The notes below the pieces were generated by a model, which worked only from the letters and a program-made list of their open reading frames with translations, was not told the DNA's origin and did not search any database. DNA of 64,000 nt from Chionoecetes opilio (lineage: Eukaryota; Arthropoda; Malacostraca; Decapoda; Majidae): the NCBI GenBank assembly GCA_016584305.1, contig JACEEZ010020423.1, forward strand, positions 60,001-124,000, read 5' to 3'. Made by a program: the position numbers and the translations under genes. Shown in pieces: positions 32,772 through 62,720 of the stretch (position 1 is its first letter; every line of letters begins with the position of its first letter).

Positions 32772-33941
32772 CACACAAACCTCAATTTCCCGGACCTCCA
32801 TTTCCCGGATATCGAATTTGCCGGACAAAATCCGAGGTCCGTGGATATGTCAGAGTCCCGGACAATTTTTTTTTTTTTTTTTTTTTTTTTACGTTGAAAT
32901 GCCTGGTCCTGTTCGTAAATTGACAAAGTTGTCCAGCGGTCCGAGCGTCTCCTGTCACTCCTGGTCAGTGTCCGCGCCTCCCGCCAGGTGGCAGCATGCT
33001 CAGCGGTCGTATTGTTTACATTTGGGCACATGACACTCACAGTTCACCTGCACATCCTCCGTCAGTCACCTGACTCCCACTGCCCCTGGTGCAGGAACAT
33101 CTCTGAGACTATTGAACACTTTCTGCTGCCTCCCGCCAGGTGGCAGCATGCTCAGCGGTCGTATTGTTTACATTTGGACACACGACACTCACGGTTCACC
33201 TGCACAGCCTCCGTTAGTTCCCTGACCCCCACTGCCCCTGGTGCAGGAACGTCTCTTGAGACTATTGAACACTTTCTGCTGCCTCCCGCCAGGTGGCAGC
33301 ATGCTCAGCGGTCGTATTGTTTACATTTGGGCACACGACTCACGGTTCACCTGCACCGCCTCCGATAGTCCCCTGACCCCCACTGCCCCTGGTGCAGGAA
33401 CGTCTCTTGAGACTATTGAACACCTTCTGCTGCCTCCCGCCAGGTGGCAGCATGCTCAGCGGCCGTATTGTTTACATTTGGGCACACGACACTCACGGTT
33501 CACCTGCACTGCCTCCGTTAGTCCCCTGACCGCCACTGCCCCTGGTGCAGGAACGTCTCTTGAGACTATTGAATACTTTCTGCTGCCTCCCGCCAGGTGG
33601 CAGCATGCTCTGCGGTCGTATTGTTTACATTTGGGCACACGACACTCACGGTTCACCTGCACGGCCTCCGCTAGTCCCCTGACCCCCACTGCCCCTGGTG
33701 CAGGTACGTCTCTTGAGACTATTGAACACTTTCTACTGCCTCCCGCCAGATGGCAGCATGCTCAGCGGACGTAAAAGTCCGCGGTGGGGTAGTTGATATT
33801 GGCGGTTGCCGGACAGTAAATACTAGAGTAGGATAAACGTTCGGGGGTGGGTAATGGCATCAGACTGTTACGATTCCCGGACTTTCCCGGTTCCCGGACT
33901 AGTGCTCCCCCCTATTAGTCCGGGAAAACGAGGTTTGTGTG
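32772..33941. mobile_element. TIR family S, copy 2 (inverted relative to S1)
   Basis: Ends CACACAAACCTCAATTTCCC and GGGAAAACGAGGTTTGTGTG are inverted repeats flanked by TA. Length is 1170 bp, longer than S1 chiefly because it has five satellite units instead of two. Confidence 0.9.
32970..33780 (+). repeat. 152-bp satellite in S2, five units
   Basis: The CAGCGG landmark recurs at 33001, 33154, 33306, 33457, 33610 and 33763, a spacing of 151-153 bp. The units read HCPWC...SETIEHFLL, a fragment of a LINE C-terminal zinc finger whose final cysteine is missing. Units lack stops in several frames, which gives long spurious reading frames. Confidence 0.92.
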
Positions 33942-34205
33942 TACATATAATATGAAAGTTTAAATACTTTATCAGTTGATTTGGCCATAAACCCGCCCAA
34001 CTATCTGGCAACCCTGATGTTACAGTGAACCAGTGTTTCCACTTTCAAGGAAATTGCCTTATTTTAAGGAATTTTAGGCCCGAGAAGGACATTTCTAAGG
34101 AAAAGCAAAATCTAAGGAAATCCTAAGGAAATTCCTTTTTTTTCCAGACATTTCTAGAGATATGTAGATTAAGTTAAATAGTCAGGTGAGCTGATAATAC
34201 ACAGG

Positions 34206-36150
34206 TAATTTTAGGAGTGCCCGAGGTCAAGGCTTGGTTTTGTCACGACGGAGACGCTGGAGAATATCGAGGCGAGTCGCGCTGCCAGGCTGGCTCGGAA
34301 CCAGGACCAGCACAGGGCTCTGTCACACCGGACTAGAACCCTCCTGGGAAGAGACAAGGAGAGGTATGACAAGTCTCGGTGAGGAAGTTGAGGGCCATTT
34401 GAACTCTAATGACCTCCGACCCTCCTACCCAGCCCTGAAGAAGCACCGCTCCAAGTCTCCATCTCAAGCGAGTGCTATCCGAGTAGCAGATGGGCGTCTC
34501 GTGTCGGACAAGGATGGGCAGATAGCTCGTTGAGCTGACTACTTTAGGCAGTTGTTCATGGTGGACCCTCTAATTGGGCAGCTACACACCATTGGATTAC
34601 AGGCAGTGGATGCCGATCCTCCCATTGACTAAACTGCACCCTCTCTTGACGAAGTCAGAGAGGGTGTAGCAAATGTGAGGGGGGGAAAGGCAGCTGGTGT
34701 TTGTAATATCAGTGTGGAGCTCCTCAAAGCTGGGGGTGAGGCCATGATTCGCGGGTTGCATGCTGTCTTGACTGTCGGGTGGCAATCAGGTACCATTCCT
34801 CCTGACTGGAAAAGGAGACTGGTCGCCCCTATCTGGAAAGGGAAAAGAGGCCGTCAGGACTGCAACAATTACTGCGGTATTACACTGCTCAGCGTGCCAG
34901 GCAAGGTGCTTGCCCATCTATTGCTGACACGGATCCGCAGTCATCTGCTGAAGCATCAGAGACCTCAGCAGTCTGGGTTCAGGCCTGGTAAGTCAACAAC
35001 GGAAACGTATCCTAGCGCTTCGTGTCCTGGTGAAACGCCGACGTTAGTTTCGACAGGGAATGCTTGCAGCCTATATTGATCTCAAGAAGGCGTTTGACTC
35101 ATTGCATCGTGTCACTCTGGGATCTTCTATGACTTCGCAGGATTCCTGCACAGACTCTAGGTTTGATGAGTAGCCTGTACTCTGGGATTGAGAGTGCTGT
35201 GAAGTGTGGCAGAGATGTATCCAGCTTTTTTCCAGTGAATACAGGAGTAAGGCAAAGGTGCGTCCTTGCCCCATCACTTTTTAACACTTGTATAGACTGG
35301 TATTGGGCAAAGTTGTGGACCCAAATGATTGTGGAACATCCCTTGGCAATACCAAGATCACTGATCTTGTTTTTGCCAATGATGCAATAATCTTTGCTGG
35401 GTCGCTGGAGGTCCTGGTAATGGCTCTCGAGGCGCTGCATGAGGAAACAAAGCCTTTGTGACTTATGGTCTCCTGGCTCAAGACCAAGATCCAGGTGTTT
35501 GGAGGCTTACTAGATGAAACAGTACAGTCTGTTCATGTGTGCGGCGAGGAGATTGAGATCTTGGAAAGTTTTACATACATTGGTAGCGCAGTCCAGATTG
35601 ACGGCGGGTCACGTCAAGAAGTCTTACGGCAGATTGGCATTGCCCACGGTGTTATGGACTCGCTCAGCATGAGTATTTGGCGTTGTCTGTACCTGTGCAG
35701 AAGGACAAAGATCCGGATCTTCAAGTTGCTTGTGATCCCTGTCTTACTGTATGGATGTGAGACATGGACACTAAATAGCGTCTTGAAGAGGCAAAAAACG
35801 ATGCCTTTGGTAATAAGCGTCTTCGCAGAATTATGAGTTGTCGCTGGGATGATTTCCTGTCAAATCGGCAATTGCACCGTGAGGCTGCCAACGTCGGCTA
35901 TATGGGCATGTGGCACGCTACTCTGAAACCAATCCTTCGCACCGGGTTGTATCTGTAAGAGACAATACGGCATGAAGGAGGCCAAGGAGGTGCCCACAAG
36001 GCTCGTGGCTCGGGCAAGTTGATGTTTCATGTCGAGAGTTGCTTGGTATGGGAAAGGAGCCTGCAAGGGGACTCGCGTGTGGTGACCCCCGGTAGTGGCG
36101 TCATAGGGTGGGCGAGGCGGCGAGGCCCCCTGGCGTATGCCCCTAATGCT
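34206..36150 (+). pseudogene. RTE reverse transcriptase, decayed (A5 3' part)
   Basis: It follows the 544-aa frame at 23303-24937 closely, starting upstream in the EN-RT linker (ETLENIE-like near 34249). Conserved blocks include IPPDWKRRLVAPIWKGK, then SGFRPGKSTTE and LLYGCETWTLNS. At least four frameshifts occur, one near 35000. The catalytic motif reads FAND instead of FADD at about 35377-35388. It cannot make an active enzyme. Confidence 0.9.
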
Positions 36151-36420
36151 AATGATTAATTGATTGGTGTGTATAAGAAGAATCAACAGAGGGGGCCTGC
36201 CAGAAGAGGAAAAGGTAAAATCTATAGAATTGAATGGTGATGTAATAGAAAAAATGAAACAGTTTTGTTATCTTGGTGACATTAGATTGCGAGGGTGGAG
36301 TCGAGAGAGCAGTAAGAACACGAGTAGCAATTACATGGATGAAATGGAGAGAGATAGCGGGACTGCTGATAAACAAGAGTATTTCACTGAAAAACAGAGG
36401 AAGAGTATTTGAAGCATGTA

Positions 36421-38014
36421 CAGTAGCGGACGTAAATATTGGCGGCGTCGGTCCTATGCCTAACGCGCAGAACACATTCGATAATAATTATGAAGGATGG
36501 CTGCTTACTTTGAATTTTATACTTTGACGGCATCCCACTACGTCTAACGTCTATTAAGCATAATCAAACAATTTATATCACCTTTTGCAGTAGTGTGGAT
36601 AGAGGGATTTCTGCCAACATCATGAGTAGCGCTGCATTTTCACGTTATAAACAAAGGCAAACCGGTTCCCAGAGCAAACTACAGAAAAACTAAACATACT
36701 CTCATATTTTAATTTATTGGGCATTTGGCAACTCTGCAAGGGAAACTGGGGCAGTGCTCTGTGTTGTCAGTTGTCACTGAGCTCAAGGTCACGACACCCA
36801 GTGATCCATTACAGCCTGTGCAGGGAGGTGCCGCGGAGGAGTTGCCAGCCCACGGCATTTTAAGACAACAGCGTTTTGCCTCTATCTTGCCTCTTCTGTG
36901 GACTATGGGGAGGTATAGACCAGTGACAAGTGATGACATTAGTGCTATTTCGTCACTCCACAAGGCAGGACACTCAGTGAAAGATATTGCTGAAAACACA
37001 GGCGTTAGTGTGAGAAGTACAAATTTCAAACTCTGGAGATGACGATTTGCCGCGGAAAAAATTACCCCCTGGCAGGCCACGTAAAACCCACCCAAGAACA
37101 TTAAACATCATCAAGCGTGATGTTGATAAGTGTCCCAGTATTTCCGGCAGACAATTAAAGGAAAATAACCATGTACTGCTGGGTGAAGTGTCTGTCAGGA
37201 CAGTGCGACGTCGAGTCCATGACGACCTTGGATTTAAACACTTTGTTGCGCGACCTAAACCTCTCCTAAAAGAGGTTCATAAGGACAACAGACTTCAGTT
37301 CTGCCGCAAGTACCTCCCTTGGGATACTGAGAACTGGAAAGGAGTACTTTGGAGTGATGAGGCAAAATTTACAGTTACCAGCAGCAGGAAAAAGAAAGTT
37401 TATCGCCTCCCGGGCAGTGATCCGTACGCGCCAAAGTTCACACACAACACTGTAAGATTCCCAGATTCCTTAATGGTGTGGGGATGCTTCTCTTTCCATG
37501 GTGTTGGGAAACTTGTGGTGCTCCCCAAAAATGAGTCAATGAACCAATATAATTATTTGGAACTGCTGTGTGACAATCTGCCTGACTGCTTCGAGGTGTG
37601 CCAAGCCCACACATTCGTGCAGGATAATGCACCCTGCCACAAAGCAAAATCGGTGACAACCTGGCTTCATGACTGCTCTGTGGACTTCATTGAGGATTGG
37701 CCAGCCTATTCTCCTGACCTTAATCCCATTGAAAACTTGCGGTCCATTATCAAACGCAAGTTATGTGACCATGATACCTCCACGCTTCCCCGACTAGAAG
37801 CGGCACTCCTCAAATTGTGGACAGAAATCCCTCTGTCCACGTTACAAAACTTGATAGAGAGTGTCCCATCACGTTTGAAAGAGTGCATTAGACGTAAGGG
37901 GATGCCAACAAAGTATTAACATTAAGGTAAGTAATCACTGTTTATTGTACCATCATATTTGTTTTACCGCGTTGGGCTACGGGCTGACGCCGCCAATATT
38001 TACGTCCGCTACTG
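36421..38014 (+). mobile_element. Tc1-like transposon, complete ends
   Basis: CAGTAGCGGACGTAAATATT on the left and AATATTTACGTCCGCTACTG on the right are perfect inverted repeats flanked by TA. Total length is 1594 bp, normal for an autonomous Tc1 element. It interrupts LINE B. Its family is distinct from the Tc1 at 22898-26857. Confidence 0.95.
36905..37919 (+). pseudogene. Tc1-like transposase, DD35E spacing, one frameshift
   Basis: The likely start is MGRYRPVTSDD at 36905. A helix-turn-helix follows (ISSLHKAGHSVKDIAENTGV), and a frameshift near 37030 separates it from the open 290-codon remainder. The catalytic part has LWSDEAKFTV (D1), VQDNAPCHKA (D2) and SPDLNPIENL (E), with 35 residues between D2 and E. 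GRPRK, the usual hinge, is at about 37071-37085. All three acidic residues are intact. It ends GMPTKY at 37919, the normal Tc1 C terminus. One indel is the only visible defect, so recent activity is plausible. Confidence 0.92.
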
Positions 38015-38187
38015 TATAAGATCAGTTTTGCTGTATGGTTCTGAGAAATGGGTTTTGACGAAGAAGTTGGAGGATGTGTTGGTTGGTTGTGACCGGAGAA
38101 TGTTGAGGTATATGACTGGGATTACATGGAGAGATGAAGTGTCCAGTGAAGAGGTGGCAAAAAAATGTGGATTGAAGGAGCTGAGTA

Positions 38188-39000
38188 CAGTAGTCCCTCA
38201 CGTTTGGCGATTTAATTAGTCTTGCCAAACCATCGCCAAAAGTGAATTTCGCCAAATGCGAATAGTACTTTCAATGTGAAAATTATCCATTAGTCTTTGA
38301 CGAGGGCCGAGCTCACCCTTTTGACCTCCATTTTCGTACTTTAACTGTTTAAAAGCAGACATTATACATGAAACATTAACAGCAATACAAAAGACAATAG
38401 ATAATGGATAACAGATGTTATTTACCATGAATCATTTAGAGTTAGGCTTGGTGAGACGAGTGAGTGTGGTGGTTGTGTAAGCGGTGGTGGTTGTGTGTTT
38501 ACCTTTCCTCCACTCTCGTTTCTCCGCTTTTTTGCCCTTGTTCTTATCAGTGGTTTCCTAAGCTCCGCCACTGAGCTACCCGGGCTACCCTTGTTCTTAT
38601 AGTCACCTGGTTTCTTCGAGCCACCACCACCACCAGTATTTGTAGATGTCATAGTCTTAGCGCGAAACGCCAAAGGTACCGTCGCTTGGAGCAAAATAAG
38701 TGCTGTCGTCAAGATGGCTGCCAGGAAGATAACAAACACCTTGAGCTTGAGCTTGAGCTTGAGTTAGGAGTCACCCAGTCGGTGAAGCCTTTGGTCGGGC
38801 GTTATCCCATACACGTAATCTGTTGATTACTAACCAACATGGTCGCATGCGGGTGGTACATTCTGGGCCGACGTCATTCCGTGGCGTCAGCGCCATCTCG
38901 CCAAAAGTTAATTTGAAGCGCCAAATTGGGATTCTATCCGTATGGGACTGTATCCAACCTATCGCCAATATTGTGTTTCGCCAAACGCGAGGAACCACTG
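38188..39000. mobile_element. Miniature Tigger, deletion derivative of the 53.2-56.3 kb element
   Basis: Ends CAGTAGTCCCTCACGTTTGG and CCAAACGCGAGGAACCACTG are flanked by TA. It shares both ends and the transposase start region (CACCACCACCACCAG, then GCGCGAAACGCC) with 53245-56320, but lacks the catalytic domain. It is 813 bp, inserted in LINE B. Confidence 0.93.
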
Positions 39001-39120
39001 TACAATGCTGAGAGTAAGGCGATTGAGGTAGTTTCGGCAGGTGAATAGGCATTGGGGAGAGCTGTTAAGGGTGGAAGTTCCAGATCACTATCCATGAGCA
39101 GGCCAAGGAAGACATGGAGG

Positions 39121-39681
39121 CAGAGCTAGGCAGTATTTAAATACATTTGTATTTAAATACATATTTAAATACATTCGTATTTAAATACATATTTAAATAC
39201 ATTTGTGTATTTAGATATGTATTTATAAATACATTGGTTGTCATGTATTTAAATACAGTATTTAAATACTTTTGAGTATTTAAATATATTGTATTTAAAT
39301 ACTCATAATACAAAAATGTAAATACTTTTTATCAGTTAATTTGGCCATAAACCCGCCCAACTATCTGGCAACGCCGATGTTACAGTGAACCAGTGTTTCT
39401 GCTTTCAAGGAAATTTCCTTATTTTTAGGAAATTTAGGCCTGAGAAGGAAATTTCTAAGGAAACCCAAAATCTAAGGAGATCCTAAGGAAATCCATTTTT
39501 TTTGGACATGCTAGAATGTGTGTATATTTAAAATGTATTTACAAATGTATTTCAATACAATTGATGCATTTAGTATTTAAATACATTCGTAAAATGTATT
39601 TAGTATTTAGTATATACATTTCTCCCATGTATTTAGTATTTAGTATTTAGATACATTCAATGTATTTAGTGCCCAGCTCTG
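39121..39681. mobile_element. hAT-like MITE (T2) with 8-bp duplication
   Basis: It starts CAGAGCTAGGCAGTATTTAA and ends TAGTGCCCAGCTCTG. Exact 8-bp direct repeats CATGGAGG lie at 39113-39120 and 39682-39689. The 8-bp duplication and CAG ends fit the hAT superfamily. The inside is dominated by ATTTAAATAC palindromes. It interrupts LINE B. Confidence 0.93.
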
Positions 39682-39850
39682 CATGGAGGCAGTGTGTTAA
39701 AGAGGATCTGGCAGCATTGGGCATTGAAGAAGTTGAGGCAATGGATAGAGATAGTTGGAAAATATCATCGGCCTCTAATCTCATAAATATTATGTGAAAA
39801 ACTGATGTTAAACAGAAAGTAGATGAAGTATATGGAAATGATTGGGGGTG

Positions 39851-40116
39851 GAAAATTTTAAGGTCTGATATGTGCGAGCATGAGATGCATGGAAAGGTGG
39901 AGGTGAAGACTCTTTGCAGGGATTACCCACTCCAGCAAACAACAACTGTCAACTATATTAGGCTACACTGAATAAAAGCACTAGTGATTTGGTTGTCTTC
40001 CATGCTGGTGTCACAGAAGAGGCTGTGGTCAGTGTTTAGGTGCTTATATTTTAGCAAACAAGGTTACATAAGAAAAAATTCTAATAATTTCAAATAAATA
40101 TGAACTCATATTCAAT
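39851..40116. other. No feature recognised
   Basis: No supportable feature between the LINE B tail and the piggyBac-like MITE. Confidence 0.5.
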
Positions 40117-40120
40117 TTAA

Positions 40121-40731
40121 CCCTTTCACGTCACCATTGTCATTCACTTTTTGTTGTCCCGCGTAAACCCATTGTCACCCGAAATGTCACGCGCGGGAAA
40201 AAAGTTGTACTTCCACCGCGTCTAGAAACTAAACTATCAAAGGTATCGAGTTCAATTATGTTTCGTTTTTAAGCTAAGATCATTTCCTATATCATACAAT
40301 GTTAAAAAAATACGCTAGCGTGAAAATAACTTACAAAACCTCGAGTTAGAAGTGAAAAAAAAAAAATAACACCTTGCGGCAAAAAATAATATGCCAAAAA
40401 TCTACTTATCATAGAAAAATTTTCTACATTCCATGACATAGCTGAATAAATTTCCTTTCCAATGAAGTATAATATATTGTAATTCGCTCAAAAATAAAGC
40501 CATACAACGAAGTGAAAGATAGCGTAGTTTTCTTTTTTAATAAATATATTGTATAATATAATATTATACAATATTATATTATAAAAAATATATTTTAATA
40601 TAATATATTGTAATTCGCTCCAACAGTCAAGTGAATCTCACGTCAACCGCGCGCTTTTTAAGATTTTTAATAAATATTTTTATATATTATTTTTGGATGA
40701 CGCTCAAAGACGTCATTTGTACGTGAAAGGG
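40121..40731. mobile_element. piggyBac-like MITE flanked by TTAA
   Basis: CCCTTTCACGTCACC on the left and GTACGTGAAAGGG on the right are inverted ends, each next to TTAA (40117-40120 and 40732-40735). TTAA duplication and CCCTTT-type ends are typical of piggyBac. Length is 611 bp, with no transposase and AT-palindromic inner sequence. It ends only about 110 bp from a kinase-gene exon, inside or just 3' of the downstream intron. Confidence 0.88.
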
Positions 40732-40843
40732 TTAAAATAATTTGGCTTATGAAAAACAAGAGTATTTAAGCATTGGAAACTGGATATACGTACACTATAG
40801 CAGAAAAAGCCTCAATTATATTTCTATTTTTATAAGAACTTAC

Positions 40844-61182
<20,339 letters not shown>

Positions 61183-61329
61183 CTGCAACAAGCATGAATC
61201 TGATATAGATTATCATTCTAATTTACATAGAAACAGACAGATTGAGGTGTAGGAAAAAAAATCAAAGAAACGTAGTAAAAAGAGCATAGATAAGTAAGCA
61301 GATAAGAAAATATAAAACAAAAATATAAT

Positions 61330-61480
61330 ATTACCTCATATATAAACCTCCAACAGGAGTAGGTTCCTACCCTAGGTGCCTTAATAACTCTTCAAAGAGC
61401 CCAATACAAAGGCACTCTGTTCCAGAGTTTACCAATGAAGAGGGGGATGAAATAGTAAAGCTATTGGTTATTTTTTAGAT
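61330..61480 (-). mobile_element. Jockey/CR1-group LINE fragment
   Basis: CAGAGTTTACCAATGAAGAG matches the LWNSLPG-coding region at about 44120-44140 of the LINE at 43960-44520, same orientation. Confidence 0.6.
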
Positions 61481-61754
61481 AAAATAAGGAAACAAATGAG
61501 ATAATATAATATAATACTCTTGCATAGTGGAGCTGCACGATGATGGTAGAAGACAGCAACTACCAAATGACAAATAGCAATAAAGATAATCTGAAATAAA
61601 GATATCTGATATCTGAATAAAGATAATAATTGTGGTGAGTTTAGATATATTAAAGTCAGCTGGAAATTAATTCATTAGATGAAGTACAATAATTCAAGCC
61701 AAACTAAACTACAGTGCAGGTGACCCCTAAAATTTGAAAGATGTACCCCAAAAA

Positions 61755-62242
61755 AGGAATGCATGGCTTCCATGCAGTCAACATTTGGAAGGTATAAGAG
61801 TTTGCATATAAATGTCTAACTTCCTTGAATCTGATGTAGCAAGACTACGGTATGAAGCTTACAGTTAAGATTGTATATGAAAGACTAACCAAGGATACCA
61901 AATTTTAAGATAAGTTGCGGAGAATAAAAAAGAAAGCAATGTAGTCTGCAAATGATTGCCAAAGTAAAAGATAGCTGGAGAAACTGTGTGTTAATTACAC
62001 TGACTCTTTGCAGCAGCTATGGAATGATTACTAATATAAACTGTTCTATATTGTGTTTGTGTAAATTTGCTACATTGTACTGGGGTTGTAGCCCCGTGGT
62101 AGCTCTGTTAGGCATGTTTCTTCACCCAACCCACGTCACAGGGTGTATCGTAGTCTTCCTACAACAGACTCAAGTCGACATTTTTATACAAACTTTTATA
62201 CCTTCCAAATGTTGGTTCTCTGCTTGGAAGCCATGTTTTTTC
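61755..62242. repeat. Inverted pair, about 60-bp arms
   Basis: CAACATTTGGAAGGTATAAG at the left and TATACCTTCCAAATGTTG at the right are reverse complements. CATGGCTTCC and GGAAGCCATG lie just outside. Possibly a degraded MITE. Confidence 0.7.
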
Positions 62243-62299
62243 AAAATATTTCAGAAATATACTGAAATATACCGATATTTACCAAAATATACCAAAATA

Positions 62300-62447
62300 C
62301 AGTAAACCATCTCTAATTTGAACTAATTTGGGGGAGATCTGGGTCGAATTAGCCGAAAGACCAAATTATCCGCTGGTTGCCTCTAGCCCCTCCACACAAT
62401 AAGAACTCACTAAAATAGGCTAAACAGCACAAATTGTAGTACTTGTA
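62300..62447. mobile_element. TIR element (P), copy 2, left part
   Basis: It starts CAGTAAACCATCTCTAATTT after TA and matches 51810-51850 and 52290-52400 without the SINE. The remainder lies beyond the R3 insertion. Confidence 0.85.
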
Positions 62448-62720
62448 CAGGGAGGTCCCGAAGATATGAGCAGTTAGGTTCCACCTGGCATACTCGTAAA
62501 GCGAAATCTCGTATAACGAAACACATAACTAATGGTAAAATATAGGTTTGGTTCCAGGACCCCATCAATTAAAAAAAAAAAGACATGGTTTTCAAGCTAA
62601 AATAAACTATAGCAAACACAACATACACACAGCGTCTATATTACCCACACTGTACTACCTATTATGTAGAAAAAGCATTCTGAAAGAGAAAATAGCACAC
62701 AAAATAACAACTGCACATTA
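62448..62720. mobile_element. TIR family R, copy 3, interrupted
   Basis: It starts CAGGGAGGTCCCGAAGATAT after TA and is the reverse complement of the right part of R1 and R2. It breaks at CACATTA, where unrelated sequence begins. Confidence 0.88.

Larger units (their letters stand above)
31885..34205. mobile_element. hAT-like MITE (T1), right end lost, carrying R2 and S2
   Basis: It starts CAGAGCTGGGCAGTATTTAA, matching the complete 561-bp copy at 39121-39681, and continues after the nested elements with the same internal sequence (TTTGGCCATAAACCCGCCC near 33980). The right terminus CAGCTCTG is not found, so it was deleted with adjoining LINE sequence. The right limit is approximate. Confidence 0.8.
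31487..36166 (+). mobile_element. RTE LINE (A5), most complete copy, split by a hAT element
   Basis: An endonuclease segment at 31487-31880 and an RT-bearing segment at about 34206-36166 belong to one RTE copy. Between them sits the hAT-like element beginning at 31885. About 120 bp of the LINE linker is missing at the right junction. The 3' end is a degenerate GATT tail. The frames are broken, and the catalytic FADD reads FAND. Confidence 0.88.
36167..39850 (+). mobile_element. Second RTE-like LINE family (B), copy 1, split by three transposons
   Basis: LINE pieces lie at 36167-36420, 38015-38187, 39001-39120 and 39690-39850. Read in order across the insertions they give KQFCYLGD, GGVERAVRTRVAI, LLYGSEKWVLTK, DRRMLRYMTGITWRDE and, near the end, LGIEEVEAMDRDSWK, the C-terminal region of an RTE-like reverse transcriptase. 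The same tail occurs on the minus strand at 50520-51690. The 5' part, including the RT core, is missing. Confidence 0.85.

Noticed and set aside
33241..33774. 177-codon host protein with repeated LLPPARWQH segments
   Set aside because: It is satellite sequence inside a TIR element, with the frame changing between units.
32970..33780. CRISPR-like regular array
   Set aside because: Units are contiguous 152-bp tandem copies with no unique spacers, in eukaryotic DNA.
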